Shown: positions 1-9,014, counted from the first letter of the stretch. The stretch is DNA of 64,000 nt from Flavihumibacter rivuli (GCF_018595685.2 NZ_CP092334.1:2322001-2386000), one strand, 5' to 3'. Notes: generated by a model from the letters alone, not told the origin. Program-made: numbers and translations.

Positions 1-1
1 A

Positions 2-160
2 GGAACGGTCTGTGAAGCGGGCAGCATTTACGCCGGGGTTCCGGCTAAAAAAGTGAAGGATATCTCCGAGGAACTGATCAGCGGGGAGATCAACCGGATC
101 GCCAACAACTATATCCGCTATTCCGGGTGGTTCAAAGACCAGGTAGCAGATAAGGGATAA
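2..160 (+). CDS. Gamma carbonic anhydrase-like hexapeptide-repeat protein, C-terminal end (partial)
   Basis: Only the last 52 codons are present; the gene begins before the window. The visible peptide contains IYAGVPAKKVKDIS followed by an amphipathic helix ending in NNYIRYSGWFKDQ. The AGVPAKKVK turn followed by a C-terminal helix is typical of the left-handed beta-helix gamma-carbonic-anhydrase/acyltransferase family (PaaY/YrdA-like). In that family the repeats form a trimeric beta-helix, often with a metal site, but the metal-binding histidines lie upstream of the window, so enzymatic activity cannot be judged. The frame ends at TAA 158-160. Family assignment is from a short tail and is moderately sure. 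Confidence 0.6.
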   Translation, partial: GTVCEAGSIYAGVPAKKVKDISEELISGEINRIANNYIRYSGWFKDQVADKG

Positions 161-289
161 TCCTTCCCTTACCAGACAATAGGGCCCCGGGTAAACATTT
201 AACCTTTTATACGCATGGCCCATCCCTCAACCTAACCATCTGGCATAATTTTTTTATTGATTTGGCGTTATACTTTAAAAAGAACCCTG

Positions 290-457
290 ATGAACTTCAG
301 AAAACTGTCCATTTTGTTCGTTGCCATTGGTTTTGTAACCCTTGCTTCCTGCAGTGCTTCAAAGAAAGGTGGTTGTCCGGCTAACGGAAAAGCTGTAGGC
401 GCAGAAAGGATCTTAGCCGGGGAGAAAGTTCCCAAGGCCAAGAAGTTCAAGGCATGA
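290..457 (+). CDS. Small lipoprotein, 55 aa, function unknown
   Basis: The frame could be opened at a TTG at 257, but the ATG at 290 is the better start because it places a compact signal peptide directly at the N terminus: basic MNFRK, a hydrophobic stretch, then the lipobox LASC with the lipidated cysteine at residue 21. The mature part is only about 35 residues, lysine-rich at its end (KVPKAKKFKA), with a second cysteine in KGGCPANGK. It is therefore probably a small lipid-anchored periplasmic or outer-membrane peptide. I do not recognise a family. It sits 38 bp before another small gene in the same direction. Confidence 0.6.
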   Translation: MNFRKLSILFVAIGFVTLASCSASKKGGCPANGKAVGAERILAGEKVPKAKKFKA

Positions 458-495
458 CCCCGGACAGCCCGAGCCCGTAACCCAAATCCTACCAT

Positions 496-828
496 ATGTG
501 TCCCCTCATTCACCGCAATGCCGGTTATACCGAAGCAGTAATTGACGAGGATGGCGGCCTTAAACGTTTTTACGAAGTTGCCAACCTGCTGGTCGATGGA
601 TTGAAGATCCGCTTCTCCAGCAAACTGGATGATTTCGATTCCCTGATCTGGGACTTCCTATACAAAGGGCATCCGCTCAGCCTGCAATACAATATCTATA
701 CTGGAATTGTGCTCTACCCCAAGGAAACAAAGGCGGCCGTTAAGACAGATAATAAAGCTGTGGAAGAAGTAGCCAGCTTTCTGGAATCCCAGTTGATGGT
801 GAATACAGCCAAGCGGTTTATTTCCTGA
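496..828 (+). CDS. Hypothetical protein, 110 aa
   Basis: A complete ATG-to-stop frame with normal coding character and no signal peptide or membrane segment, hence probably cytoplasmic. I do not recognise the family. The sequence has mixed alpha/beta character, with an acidic N-terminal half and a lysine-rich segment near residues 74-85 (YPKETKAAVKTDNK). It lies 38 bp after the small lipoprotein gene and may be cotranscribed with it. It converges on rsgA with only 17 bp between the stop codons, and no hairpin terminator is visible there. Confidence 0.6.
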   Translation: MCPLIHRNAGYTEAVIDEDGGLKRFYEVANLLVDGLKIRFSSKLDDFDSLIWDFLYKGHPLSLQYNIYTGIVLYPKETKAAVKTDNKAVEEVASFLESQLMVNTAKRFIS

Positions 829-845
829 TAGCTACTTAATGTTTA

Positions 846-1772
846 TCAGTACTGCTTTTCATCGATACTATCCAGTATCATGCAGTAACTGACATAACGA
901 TCGGGATGAAGTTTCCCATCCTGGACTGCCTGTTTAACAGCGCAGCCCGGCTCATTCATGTGCAGGCAATTGTTGAACTGGCATTCCTGCAAGAGGTCGC
1001 GCATTTCCGGAAAATAGTGCGATAGCTCCTGGCGACTGATACCCACCAGGCCAAGCTCCCTTATACCAGGGGTATCTATTATTGCTCCACCTGTTGGGAG
1101 GTCGAACATTTCAGCAAAGGTGGTGGTATGCAAACCCTTTCCGCTCCAGCCGCTCACTTCCTGGGTCTTCAGGGAAAACTCCGGGAAGACCGCATTGATA
1201 AAGGTTGATTTACCCACACCGGAATGTCCGGAGATCAGGGTAGTCTTGTCTTTGAGCAAGGCCTTCACTTCTTCCACCCCCCTGCCATCCTTCACACTCA
1301 TCAAAACAGTCTTATACCCAACAGACTCATACATCTCCTCCCATTCGGCATACTTCTCAATATCCTTCTCCTTGTAGATATCTGCCTTGTTGAAGACAAT
1401 AATGGCGGGAATATGATAGGCTTCAGCGGTGATCAGGAACCTGTCCAGGAAACCCTGTGAGGTCCTTGGCTCCCGAATGGTGGCAAACAGCAAGGCCTGA
1501 TCGAGATTGGAAGCGATGATATGATGGGCAACTTTTTTGTGGGGCGAAGTGCGGGCGATATAGTTGGAACGGTCATGGATCTCCGTGATGATGGCAGTCT
1601 TCTCATGGTCCTGCTCCAACTCCACTTCCACCCAATCGCCAACAGCCACGGGATTGGTAGAAGAAAGTCCTTCGATCTTGAACACGCCTTTTATCCGGGC
1701 ATTATAGAACTTCCCATCTTCCCCTTTCACGGAATACCAGCTACCGGTAGATTTGTACACTCTTGCCTTCAT
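846..1772 (-). CDS. rsgA: Ribosome small subunit-dependent GTPase A (RsgA)
   Basis: RsgA is a circularly permuted GTPase that acts late in 30S ribosomal subunit maturation, checking the decoding centre and releasing RbfA (whose gene is at 30914-31288). The 308-aa product has the family layout: an N-terminal OB-fold (about residues 1-70), then the permuted G motifs in the order G4 NKAD (128-131), G1 GHSGVGKS (182-189), G3 DTPG (233-236). A C-terminal zinc site follows, with Cys264, Cys269, His271 and Cys277. Length and motifs are complete. It is the last gene of a leftward run, 39 bp after the vWA gene, and may be read from the moxR operon. Confidence 0.95.
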   Translation of the reverse strand: MKARVYKSTGSWYSVKGEDGKFYNARIKGVFKIEGLSSTNPVAVGDWVEVELEQDHEKTAIITEIHDRSNYIARTSPHKKVAHHIIASNLDQALLFATIREPRTSQGFLDRFLITAEAYHIPAIIVFNKADIYKEKDIEKYAEWEEMYESVGYKTVLMSVKDGRGVEEVKALLKDKTTLISGHSGVGKSTFINAVFPEFSLKTQEVSGWSGKGLHTTTFAEMFDLPTGGAIIDTPGIRELGLVGISRQELSHYFPEMRDLLQECQFNNCLHMNEPGCAVKQAVQDGKLHPDRYVSYCMILDSIDEKQY

Positions 1773-1811
1773 GTTTCGCTCACATTGGCACGAAAGTACA
1801 GCATTAAATGC

Positions 1812-2822
1812 TTACGGGAACCTGCGCAGAACAGTAAATCGCAACAGCCATTCCAGGAAGAGAAAGGCCAGTGCAGCAATGGCCAGGGGATGGAAGCGCT
1901 CTGTATAACGTCGAAGCGCGGCTACTTCGAAAACCGATTTCTCCAACCTGTCGATCTCGGCATAGATATTTTCCAACCCTTCATTGTCTTTGGCCCTGAA
2001 ATATTTTCCACCTGTTTCATTCGCGATATTGGTGAGCAGTTTTTCATCAATGTTCACCTTCTCCCGCTGCATCACGATGCTGCCATCTGCTGCCTGCACC
2101 GGGATAGGCGCATAGCCTTCGGTACCTACACCGATGGTATAAACTTTTATACCCAATTTCTTGGCGATCTCCTTGGCGGTGACAGGTGGGATCTGCCCTC
2201 CATTATTCTCCCCATCCGTCAGCAGGATAACCACCTTGCTCCTGGAATTGCTGTTCCTAAGCCTGTCGGTACTGGTAGCCAGTCCTGAACCAATGGCCGT
2301 ACCATCTTCCAGTAAGCCACTTTCGATACTGAATATCTGGGTCTTTAATACAGCCTTATCAGTGGTAAGGGGACAAAGGGTGAAACTCTCACCGGAAAAG
2401 ATCACCACACCCATCCGGTCAGTCTTACGGGTATCCACAAACGAAGCAGCCACCTGCTTGGCTGCCTCCAGGCGGTTGGGCGTAAAGTCCTGGGCCAGCA
2501 TACTTCCACTCACATCTATGCAGATCATGATGTCCACTCCTTCACCACTCACCTGCTCTTCATCAAAGCGGGTCTGGGGACGGGCAAGCGCAGTGATCAG
2601 GCAGGCCAGTGACAGTAGCCTGAGGACAAAAGGAAGATGGATCATTCTTGCCTTCCATCCTTTGCGGTTACCCCTTAATGAATCTGTTGAAGAGATAAGA
2701 ACAGCACCTTGCCTGCCAGGTTGCTTCCTGAAATACCACCATGCCAGCAATGGCAGGAGCAGCAATAACCATAGTACCCATGGCCATGCAAATTCAACAC
2801 TATCCAGGTAACGGGTGATCAT
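1812..2822 (-). CDS. batA: BatA-type von Willebrand factor A membrane protein
   Basis: The 336-aa protein has two N-terminal membrane segments (about residues 12-31 and 63-80), a vWA domain beginning near residue 97, and a C-terminal membrane segment (about 312-331). The metal-ion-dependent adhesion site is intact: DVSGS at 103-107, with TDGENN further on. This is the architecture of the Bat (Bacteroides aerotolerance) proteins, which work with MoxR ATPases in envelope stress or protein maturation; the precise function is unsettled. The gene overlaps the preceding one by 4 bp, so translation is probably coupled. BatB is a very similar paralogue; I chose BatA because it is the first vWA gene after the DUF58 gene. 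Confidence 0.8.
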   Translation of the reverse strand: MITRYLDSVEFAWPWVLWLLLLLPLLAWWYFRKQPGRQGAVLISSTDSLRGNRKGWKARMIHLPFVLRLLSLACLITALARPQTRFDEEQVSGEGVDIMICIDVSGSMLAQDFTPNRLEAAKQVAASFVDTRKTDRMGVVIFSGESFTLCPLTTDKAVLKTQIFSIESGLLEDGTAIGSGLATSTDRLRNSNSRSKVVILLTDGENNGGQIPPVTAKEIAKKLGIKVYTIGVGTEGYAPIPVQAADGSIVMQREKVNIDEKLLTNIANETGGKYFRAKDNEGLENIYAEIDRLEKSVFEVAALRRYTERFHPLAIAALAFLFLEWLLRFTVLRRFP

Positions 2823-3745
2823 GCTTCAGGCTTTCTTTGACTGGTTTCTTCAATAAAACGGATGGTCTTCTCGATCACTGCATAAGCTTCTTCGTGCTCC
2901 GGAGACGTTGGTATGAATTTCGCGAACTTAACGGCATCGGCTAACCGAAGTGTTTGTGCCAGCCGGTAAACTCCATCCTTATCCAACTGCCCGCGCAACT
3001 TCACCACCAATTGTTCATTGGTGCTATCAGGGCTCGACAACAAACCTTTATCCATCAGGTAGCTCCTCAGGGTATCATTCAATCCCACATAATATTCCTT
3101 TTCCTTGCCACCAGCACCACTTACCATTGTCTTTAACAGTCCGAGTGATTCCATGGCCCTTTCAAATGCCGACAATCTCCTTACCTGCTGATCCACAGCC
3201 CCAGCCGGCTTTTTCTTTCGCTTGCGCAAAAGGTACACCAGGGCAAGGATGGCCAGGATGGTAGCTACCACCAAAATATAGTTGAGGTAAAGGGGTTCTA
3301 CTTCCTGTACCTCAATAATGTCCTTAATATCATGATAGGGCTGCTCAGCTGGTACAGGGGAAAAACCAACCTCCACCTGGAGGGAATCGCTGAGATACCT
3401 GTTGTTATTGACAATGATCGGGAGCCGGGGGATCACCTGCGTACCGGAATCAAAAGAGGTAAGGGTAATCAACTGTTTGAAGCTGGTAGATTGTCCCATT
3501 GAAAGGGTATCGATCTTGCCAGCATCAATGATATCGAAATGGGGGAAACTGTCAACGGGAAACCAGCGCACTTCTGCACCGGCAGGCACTTCGGCCTGCA
3601 ACTGAAGGATGACCTGTTCGCCAATCAATATCTTATTGCGGTTGATGTCCGCCTTCACCCCCATTTGCTGGGCAAAGGTGTTAAGGCCAATTGCCAGCAT
3701 CAGCAGCAGCCATCCTGCATATATCCTTTTCTTGCTTTGTACCAT
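2819..3745 (-). CDS. Bat-operon signal-peptide/single-TM protein (BatD/DUF4381-like)
   Basis: The 308-aa product starts with a signal peptide (hydrophobic residues 9-24, FAQQ cleavage-like site). A periplasmic beta-rich region of about 125 residues follows, then one membrane segment at about 153-173 and a basic stop-transfer RKRKKK. The C-terminal cytoplasmic helical domain covers about 185-308. This layout, and its place between a DUF58 gene and a vWA gene, match the poorly characterised third gene of Bacteroidota MoxR/Bat operons. The stop overlaps the batA start by 4 bp, and the start lies 1 bp after the DUF58 stop. The family name is tentative; the operon role is inferred from context. 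Confidence 0.7.
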   Translation of the reverse strand: MVQSKKRIYAGWLLLMLAIGLNTFAQQMGVKADINRNKILIGEQVILQLQAEVPAGAEVRWFPVDSFPHFDIIDAGKIDTLSMGQSTSFKQLITLTSFDSGTQVIPRLPIIVNNNRYLSDSLQVEVGFSPVPAEQPYHDIKDIIEVQEVEPLYLNYILVVATILAILALVYLLRKRKKKPAGAVDQQVRRLSAFERAMESLGLLKTMVSGAGGKEKEYYVGLNDTLRSYLMDKGLLSSPDSTNEQLVVKLRGQLDKDGVYRLAQTLRLADAVKFAKFIPTSPEHEEAYAVIEKTIRFIEETSQRKPEA

Positions 3746-3746
3746 G

Positions 3747-4616
3747 CTAGCTTCTCCCGATAAAAAATTTCTGCAATACTTTCACATAATCCTCTTTGGT
3801 GGAAATGTGCAAGAGGTCACAACCGGCTTTCAGGAATACCTGCTTACACCATTCTGTATGGTTGAAAAATGCATCCTGGTATTCCTTCCGGACAATATAA
3901 TCAGAACTATCGATCACCATTTGTTTTCCGGTTTCCGCATCTTCCACCTGCAGGAGCCCTGCATCCGGCAGCTGCATGTCCATGGGATCATATACTTTAA
4001 TGCCTATCACATCATGTTTCTTGCCAGCAACCCTTAAGGCATCCGGGAAACCGGGGTCAAGAAAATCACTCAGCACAAAGACGATGCTTTTCTGGCGGGT
4101 GGTATTGTTGAGGTAACGCAGGGCATTACTGAGGTTGGTTCCCTTCTTTTTACCTTCTTTGGTCAGCAATTCACGAACAATGAAAAGGCCATGGTCACGG
4201 CCTTTCTTCGGCGGGATGTATTCCTCTATCCCTTCGGAGAATAAGATCGCGCCAACCTTATCATTATTGCTGATGGCAGAGAATCCCAAAACCGCACCGA
4301 TCTCGGTCACCAGGTCCTTCTTGCGCGCATGCACCGTACCAAATAAGGAACTCGCACTGATATCCACCAGCAGCATCATGGTTAGCTCACGCTCCTCTTC
4401 AAACAATTTGCTGAACGGGTGATTGAACCTCGCCGATACATTCCAGTCAATGAAGCGGATATCATCCCCGGCGTGGTACTCACGTACTTCCTTAAACGAC
4501 ATTCCCTTACCCTTGAAGGCACTATGGTACTCACCCGTGAACAGGTGTCGGGTAAGCTTCTTGCTCTTGATCTCGAGCTCCTTTACCTTCTTTAATATTT
4601 CGGCGGTGGTCAACAT
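3747..4616 (-). CDS. DUF58 domain protein of the MoxR/Bat operon
   Basis: DUF58 proteins pair with MoxR ATPases and are thought to carry a degenerate vWA-like fold. The 289-aa protein carries the DUF58 hallmark DIRFIDWNVSARF (about residues 52-64), followed by a MIDAS-like DISAS at 85-89 in a vWA-type Rossmann region. No signal peptide or membrane helix is seen, so it should be cytoplasmic. It lies 32 bp after moxR and 1 bp before the next gene, a tight leftward operon. The start ATG at 4616 gives MLTTAEILKKVKELEIKSKK, the usual N terminus of the family. Confidence 0.88.
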   Translation of the reverse strand: MLTTAEILKKVKELEIKSKKLTRHLFTGEYHSAFKGKGMSFKEVREYHAGDDIRFIDWNVSARFNHPFSKLFEEERELTMMLLVDISASSLFGTVHARKKDLVTEIGAVLGFSAISNNDKVGAILFSEGIEEYIPPKKGRDHGLFIVRELLTKEGKKKGTNLSNALRYLNNTTRQKSIVFVLSDFLDPGFPDALRVAGKKHDVIGIKVYDPMDMQLPDAGLLQVEDAETGKQMVIDSSDYIVRKEYQDAFFNHTEWCKQVFLKAGCDLLHISTKEDYVKVLQKFFIGRS

Positions 4617-4648
4617 TTTGGGGTCTTGGTTTCCATTATCAACCCGGA

Positions 4649-5650
4649 TCAGGGCACCTGTATGGCTTTCAGGATATCTTCAATAACCTGTTCCACATTC
4701 ACATTCTCTGCCTCTGCCTCGTAGGTAAGCCCGATACGATGGCGGAGTACATCCTTTGCAATAGCCTTCACATCTTCAGGTATAACAAATCCCCGCTTGG
4801 AAAGGAAGGCGTGGGCTTTTGCCGCAAGGGCCAGGTTAATGCTCGCCCTTGGGGAACCACCATAGGCAATCAGTGGCTGCAACTTCGAGAGGCCATATTC
4901 GGTCGGCTTCCTGGTTGCGAATACGATATCAAGGATATAGTTCTCTACTTTCTCGTCCATATATACCTGGCGGGTCAGGTCCCTGGCCTGAACCAGGTCC
5001 TGGATGGTTACTACCTGCTGCACCTGGTCGACCTTCAGTCCCTGTACATTCTGCCGGATAATGAGCTGCTCTTCTTCCTTTGTCGGATAGCCCACCATCA
5101 CTTTCATGATGAAGCGGTCCACCTGTGCTTCGGGAAGCGGGTAGGTACCCTCCTGCTCCAGCGGGTTCTGCGTGGCCAAAACCAGGAAGGGCTCGTCCAA
5201 CTTGTAGGTACTATCGCCAATGGTTACCTGCCTTTCCTGCATGGCCTCCAGCAACGCACTCTGCACTTTCGCGGGGGCACGGTTGATCTCATCGGCCAAT
5301 ACGAAATTGGCGAAGATGGGTCCCTTGCGCACCACGAACTCGTTCTTCTGCTGGTTATAGATCATGGTACCGATCACGTCTGCCGGCAGTAGGTCTGGCG
5401 TGAATTGTATCCTGCTGAACTTTGCATGAACTGCCTGGGCCAGGCTCTTAATGGTAAGTGTTTTAGCCAGTCCCGGAACACCTTCCAGCAAAACGTGCCC
5501 ATTACTGAGCAAACCAATAAGAAGGCGGTCCAGCATGTAATGCTGGCCAACAATGACCCTTCCAACTTCATCCCTCAGGCGATCTATGAATTCGCCCTGG
5601 TATTGGATCTTTTCATTCAACTGGCGGATATCTTCCGAAGTGGGCAACAT
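4649..5650 (-). CDS. moxR: MoxR-family AAA+ ATPase
   Basis: MoxR ATPases are chaperone-like AAA+ proteins that remodel or mature partner proteins, usually vWA-domain proteins encoded nearby, as here. In the 333-aa product the Walker A motif is GVPGLAKT (57-64), the Walker B region is LADEINRAP (118-126), and a sensor-type TQNPLEQEGTYPLPEAQVDR motif follows, all diagnostic of MoxR. Full length for the family. It is the first gene of the leftward operon moxR-DUF58-TM protein-batA (possibly also rsgA), so the promoter should lie in the 5651-5750 stretch. I could not identify a convincing -33/-7 pair there. Confidence 0.93.
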   Translation of the reverse strand: MLPTSEDIRQLNEKIQYQGEFIDRLRDEVGRVIVGQHYMLDRLLIGLLSNGHVLLEGVPGLAKTLTIKSLAQAVHAKFSRIQFTPDLLPADVIGTMIYNQQKNEFVVRKGPIFANFVLADEINRAPAKVQSALLEAMQERQVTIGDSTYKLDEPFLVLATQNPLEQEGTYPLPEAQVDRFIMKVMVGYPTKEEEQLIIRQNVQGLKVDQVQQVVTIQDLVQARDLTRQVYMDEKVENYILDIVFATRKPTEYGLSKLQPLIAYGGSPRASINLALAAKAHAFLSKRGFVIPEDVKAIAKDVLRHRIGLTYEAEAENVNVEQVIEDILKAIQVP

Positions 5651-6143
5651 ATAAGATATTTATTTATGCAAAATACGTACTCTACAATAGCAATTCCTCT
5701 GCCAATATGTTGAACGGCGTTAAGAAAATGATTTTTTTAGGCTTACACAATAAAAAACACCAAACGGCAGTTTTATACAGGTAAATCCAACTCTATGATG
5801 CGAAGCCAGATACCCCATCTGCTTTCAATGGCACCGACATATACTTGCCCTGATAACTTCCTCACTAAGGAATCCCAGGTTTTCACCGGGATGGATCTAT
5901 CCCGATCGCTCACTGAATTGGAATTGAAAATGCCTTCTATAGCCGTTGCTGATGCAACAGCCCAACCTGTTTACAGTATATAAGATTCAAATAAGGGAAT
6001 AACAGTTTTTATCTGCTGATTTCATAAACAAGCCCCTGCATGTCTATGCGGGGGCTCTATTTTTTAGCATGACTGGAAACCAGGCTTCCTGCCTTTCAAA
6101 AGGAAGGGATCTGAAAGCGGCGTTATCCTTCTTTACCTTGTCA
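5651..6143. other. Intergenic stretch between moxR and nadE
   Basis: No gene is convincing here. The part next to moxR (about 5651-5760) is A/T-rich and should hold the moxR operon promoter. A 62-codon rightward frame (5795-5983) is present, but it has no recognisable similarity or signal and no visible promoter. A well-formed hairpin with a T-run pointing rightward occurs at 6031-6065 and is listed separately. Its orientation hints at a rightward transcript of unknown nature across this gap. Confidence 0.5.
6031..6065 (+). terminator. Rho-independent terminator, rightward, with no clear upstream gene
   Basis: An 11-bp stem (6031-6041 with 6046-6056, one G-T pair) closes a 4-nt loop and is followed by a T-run (6060-6065) on the + strand. 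On the - strand the downstream T content is weak (TTGTTTATG), so it is a better terminator for rightward transcription. It may nevertheless stop nadE transcripts arriving from the right. Confidence 0.6.
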
Positions 6144-7853
6144 TCAGCTCAGGTACTTACCAACGATCGGCATCCTGCGCCCAACACCAAATGCCTTGCT
6201 GCTTACGCGGATAATGGGACAGAACTGGTTCCTCTTGTATTCATTGGTATTCACCAGTTTCAGTACCCTTCTCACCAGGGCTTCGTCAATGCCCATGCCT
6301 ATCAATTCCTTTGGTCCCTGCCTGCGTTCTATGTACTGGAACAAGACCTTATCCAGCAAATCATACTCTGGCAGGCTGTCACTATCCTTCTGGCCCGGCC
6401 TCAACTCTGCTGATGGTGCCTTGGTAATGATATTCACGGGGATGATCTCCTTCTCCCTGTTGATATGACGGGCCAATGCATAGACCTGCATTTTATAGAC
6501 ATCACCCAGCACACTCAGGCCCCCGGCCATATCGCCATAAAGGGTGCCATAGCCCGTTGCCAGTTCGCTTTTATTGGACGTATTCAGGAGGATATAGCCG
6601 AACTTATTGGCGATAGCCATGACAAGGTTTCCCCTTGTCCTGCTCTGGATATTTTCTTCGGCTACACTAAAGGGTAAGTCACCGAATACCGGCTTTAATG
6701 AATCCAGGAAGGCGTCAAATACAGGCTTGATCGGGATGATATCATATGGATTGCCAAGGTTGCGGCTCAACTGTTCCGCATCGCTGACAGAATGATCGGT
6801 TGAAAATTGTGAAGGCATCAGGATGGCCCTTACATTATCCTTCCCCAATGCATCGCAGGCAATGGCCAGGGTCACTGCGCTGTCAATACCACCACTGCTG
6901 CCCAGGATGGCCTTGGTGAAGCCCATCTTGGCAAAATAATCGCGGATACCAAGGACCAGTGCCTGGTAGATCTGGGCAATATTGTTTTCATTGACCAGGA
7001 AATTGATGATCTGGTTGGGATCGCTCACCCTCGACACCCGCATCTCTTTATCCATGGTCTTTTGGGGCGAAATGGCAGCGGCTGCCTTTCCTTTCAGGTC
7101 ACTGAGATCCACAACCGAAAAATCCTCTTCAAAATAACCCAGTTCGGCAACCAGGTTGCCGCCATCGTCATATACCACCGAGCCACCGTCGAAGACGATC
7201 TCGGTTTGCGAGCCCACACAATTACAATAGAACATGGGCAGTCCATATTTCACCACATTCGCCCTGATCACTTCCTTCCTGTCCTCATCATGATCATAAT
7301 CGAAGGGGGAAGCTGAAATATTGATCATCAGGTCGGGTTGCTGCGGCATCAGCTTGTCCATCGGGTGGATGCGATAAAGTGGATTCTCACTAAGCGCCCA
7401 GATATCCTCGCAAATGGTAAGGGCAATCCGCTTGCCTTTGAAGGGAATCACCTGCCATTCGTAGGCGGGTTCAAAATAGCGGTACTCGTCAAACACATCA
7501 TAGGTGGGCAGGCAGGTCTTCTGCACCACGGCCTTCACTTCGCCTTCATACAGGAACCAGGCTGCATTGAAAAGGTCCTTCCCTTCCTTCACGGGGTTGC
7601 GCTGCGGCCCACCCACGATCACACCAATGGAATCCGCATGTGCCCTGATCCTGTCAATGGCTGCATAGCATTCATCAAGAAAATCGTCGAACTCCAGGAA
7701 ATCCCGGGGAGGATAACCACATACCGACAATTCGGAAAACACTACCAGGTCGGCACCCGCCGCCTTTGCCTGTTCAATTGCACCAATGATCTTTTCCGTG
7801 TTCAGGGCAAAATTGCCAATATGGTAGTTCTGTTGTGCCAGTGCTATTTTCAT
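6144..7853 (-). CDS. nadE: Glutamine-dependent NAD+ synthetase
   Basis: The enzyme makes NAD+ from nicotinic acid adenine dinucleotide, ATP and glutamine. The 569-aa protein has both domains of the glutamine-dependent form. The N-terminal nitrilase-type amidohydrolase covers about 1-270 and has a Glu-Lys-Cys triad visible as Glu41 (FSELSVCGYPPRD), Lys112 (VQKTCLP) and Cys148 (LTICEDIW). The C-terminal synthetase (about 290-569) has the PP-loop SGGIDS at 320-325. No frameshift or missing residue is apparent. It is divergent from gldB with about 144 bp between the starts, and both promoters should lie in that gap. Confidence 0.97.
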   Translation of the reverse strand: MKIALAQQNYHIGNFALNTEKIIGAIEQAKAAGADLVVFSELSVCGYPPRDFLEFDDFLDECYAAIDRIRAHADSIGVIVGGPQRNPVKEGKDLFNAAWFLYEGEVKAVVQKTCLPTYDVFDEYRYFEPAYEWQVIPFKGKRIALTICEDIWALSENPLYRIHPMDKLMPQQPDLMINISASPFDYDHDEDRKEVIRANVVKYGLPMFYCNCVGSQTEIVFDGGSVVYDDGGNLVAELGYFEEDFSVVDLSDLKGKAAAAISPQKTMDKEMRVSRVSDPNQIINFLVNENNIAQIYQALVLGIRDYFAKMGFTKAILGSSGGIDSAVTLAIACDALGKDNVRAILMPSQFSTDHSVSDAEQLSRNLGNPYDIIPIKPVFDAFLDSLKPVFGDLPFSVAEENIQSRTRGNLVMAIANKFGYILLNTSNKSELATGYGTLYGDMAGGLSVLGDVYKMQVYALARHINREKEIIPVNIITKAPSAELRPGQKDSDSLPEYDLLDKVLFQYIERRQGPKELIGMGIDEALVRRVLKLVNTNEYKRNQFCPIIRVSSKAFGVGRRMPIVGKYLS

Positions 7854-7881
7854 CGATTCCTGTTTTCTGGTAAGGGAAGGG

Positions 7882-7889
7882 CAAAATTA
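7882..7889 (-). promoter_or_regulatory. Candidate -7 element for nadE (TAATTTTG)
   Basis: An exact match to the Bacteroidota -7 consensus TAnnTTTG lies 29 bp upstream of the nadE ATG on the - strand. The nearest upstream TTG (7916-7918) is 26 bp away, longer than the usual spacing of about 19-21, so the full promoter is uncertain. Confidence 0.25.
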
Positions 7890-7997
7890 CCAGCTGATGG
7901 GTAAAATCATTGCAGCAACCCCTAATATTGCACGAATGTACGCCATTGGCGCACGCCCAAAAACACAACAAATCAGCCGAACAAACGTTTTTTGCGC

Positions 7998-9014
7998 ATG
8001 AAAAGAATCAGCAGTTTATTGGCAAGCCTCGTATTGCTTTGGGCTTGTAATAATGGAAGCAAGCGCCCCAATGTTTCGGGCATTAAGGTAGAAACAAGGA
8101 TCCAACGCTTCGACCAGGCCTATTTCCAGCTCGATTCCAATAATCTTGCCGCCGGCATGAAGCAGCTGCAAAAACAATTCCCCGGCTTTAGCAATGACTT
8201 CACCATGAATATCCTGGGAGCCGGCCCCATCAGTGATTCTAACCAGGTATTACCGGTTGCCAACCGCATGTTCTTCACGTCTTACTACCCTGTTTACAAG
8301 GAACTGGAACCCACCTTCAAGGATATGGGTAAGCTGGAAAATGAACTAAAAGATGCCTTCCAGCTGGTGAAGTACTACTTCCCTAACTATACTATTCCAC
8401 AGGTCATCAGCTATATCGGCCCCTTTGATGCGCCAGGGGTTGCCATTACCAAAGATGCACTGGCCATAGGCCTGCAGCTCTATGCCGGGAAGGACTTCCC
8501 CTTCTATACATCCACCCAGGGCCAGGAGCTGTTCCCACTCTACATTTCCAGGCGGTTTGAGAAAACCTATATAGTCCCCAATTGCATGAAGGCGGTTTTG
8601 GAGGATATGTATCCGGATAACAGTGCCAGCCTTCCCCTCATTGAACAGATGACCGAAAAGGGAAAATACTGGTGGGTGCTGGACCAGCTTTTACCCGACG
8701 TGGCCGACAGTCTCAAGACCGGTTATACCCAGGCGCAACTGGAATGGTGTACCCAGAACGAAGGGGTCATCTGGGGTCTGCTCCTGCAAAATGACCTGAT
8801 GTACAATACCGACCCTGGCATCATCCAGATGTATATTGGTGATGCACCTTCCACCCAGGGCTTTCCACCGGCATCCCCTGGTAATATCGGGCAATGGATC
8901 GGCCGCCAGGTGGTAAGGGCCTATATCAATAAATTCCCCGAAACCACTCCGGAGCAGTTGATGAAAATGCCGGCAAGGGAGATCATCGAAAAAGCGAAAT
9001 ATAAACCCAGGTAG
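7998..9014 (+). CDS. gldB: Gliding motility lipoprotein GldB
   Basis: GldB is an essential lipoprotein of Bacteroidota gliding and type IX secretion. The frame can be extended to a TTG at 7992, but the ATG at 7998 gives a clean lipoprotein signal: MKRISSLLASLVLLWAC, with the lipidated cysteine at residue 16 followed by NNGSKR. The mature part starts with the family feature of an IKVETRIQRFDQAYFQLD-type segment, and the 338-aa length is typical. Cell location is inferred to be a membrane-anchored periplasmic face. It fits functionally with the PorP/SprF and giant SprB-repeat genes at the other end of the window, although it is 28 kb from them. A strong terminator follows 46 bp after the stop. 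Confidence 0.88.
   Translation: MKRISSLLASLVLLWACNNGSKRPNVSGIKVETRIQRFDQAYFQLDSNNLAAGMKQLQKQFPGFSNDFTMNILGAGPISDSNQVLPVANRMFFTSYYPVYKELEPTFKDMGKLENELKDAFQLVKYYFPNYTIPQVISYIGPFDAPGVAITKDALAIGLQLYAGKDFPFYTSTQGQELFPLYISRRFEKTYIVPNCMKAVLEDMYPDNSASLPLIEQMTEKGKYWWVLDQLLPDVADSLKTGYTQAQLEWCTQNEGVIWGLLLQNDLMYNTDPGIIQMYIGDAPSTQGFPPASPGNIGQWIGRQVVRAYINKFPETTPEQLMKMPAREIIEKAKYKPR

Noticed and set aside
5795..5983. 62-codon rightward ORF between moxR and nadE
   Set aside because: No recognisable family, signal or promoter, and composition is unremarkable; noted only because of the following terminator.
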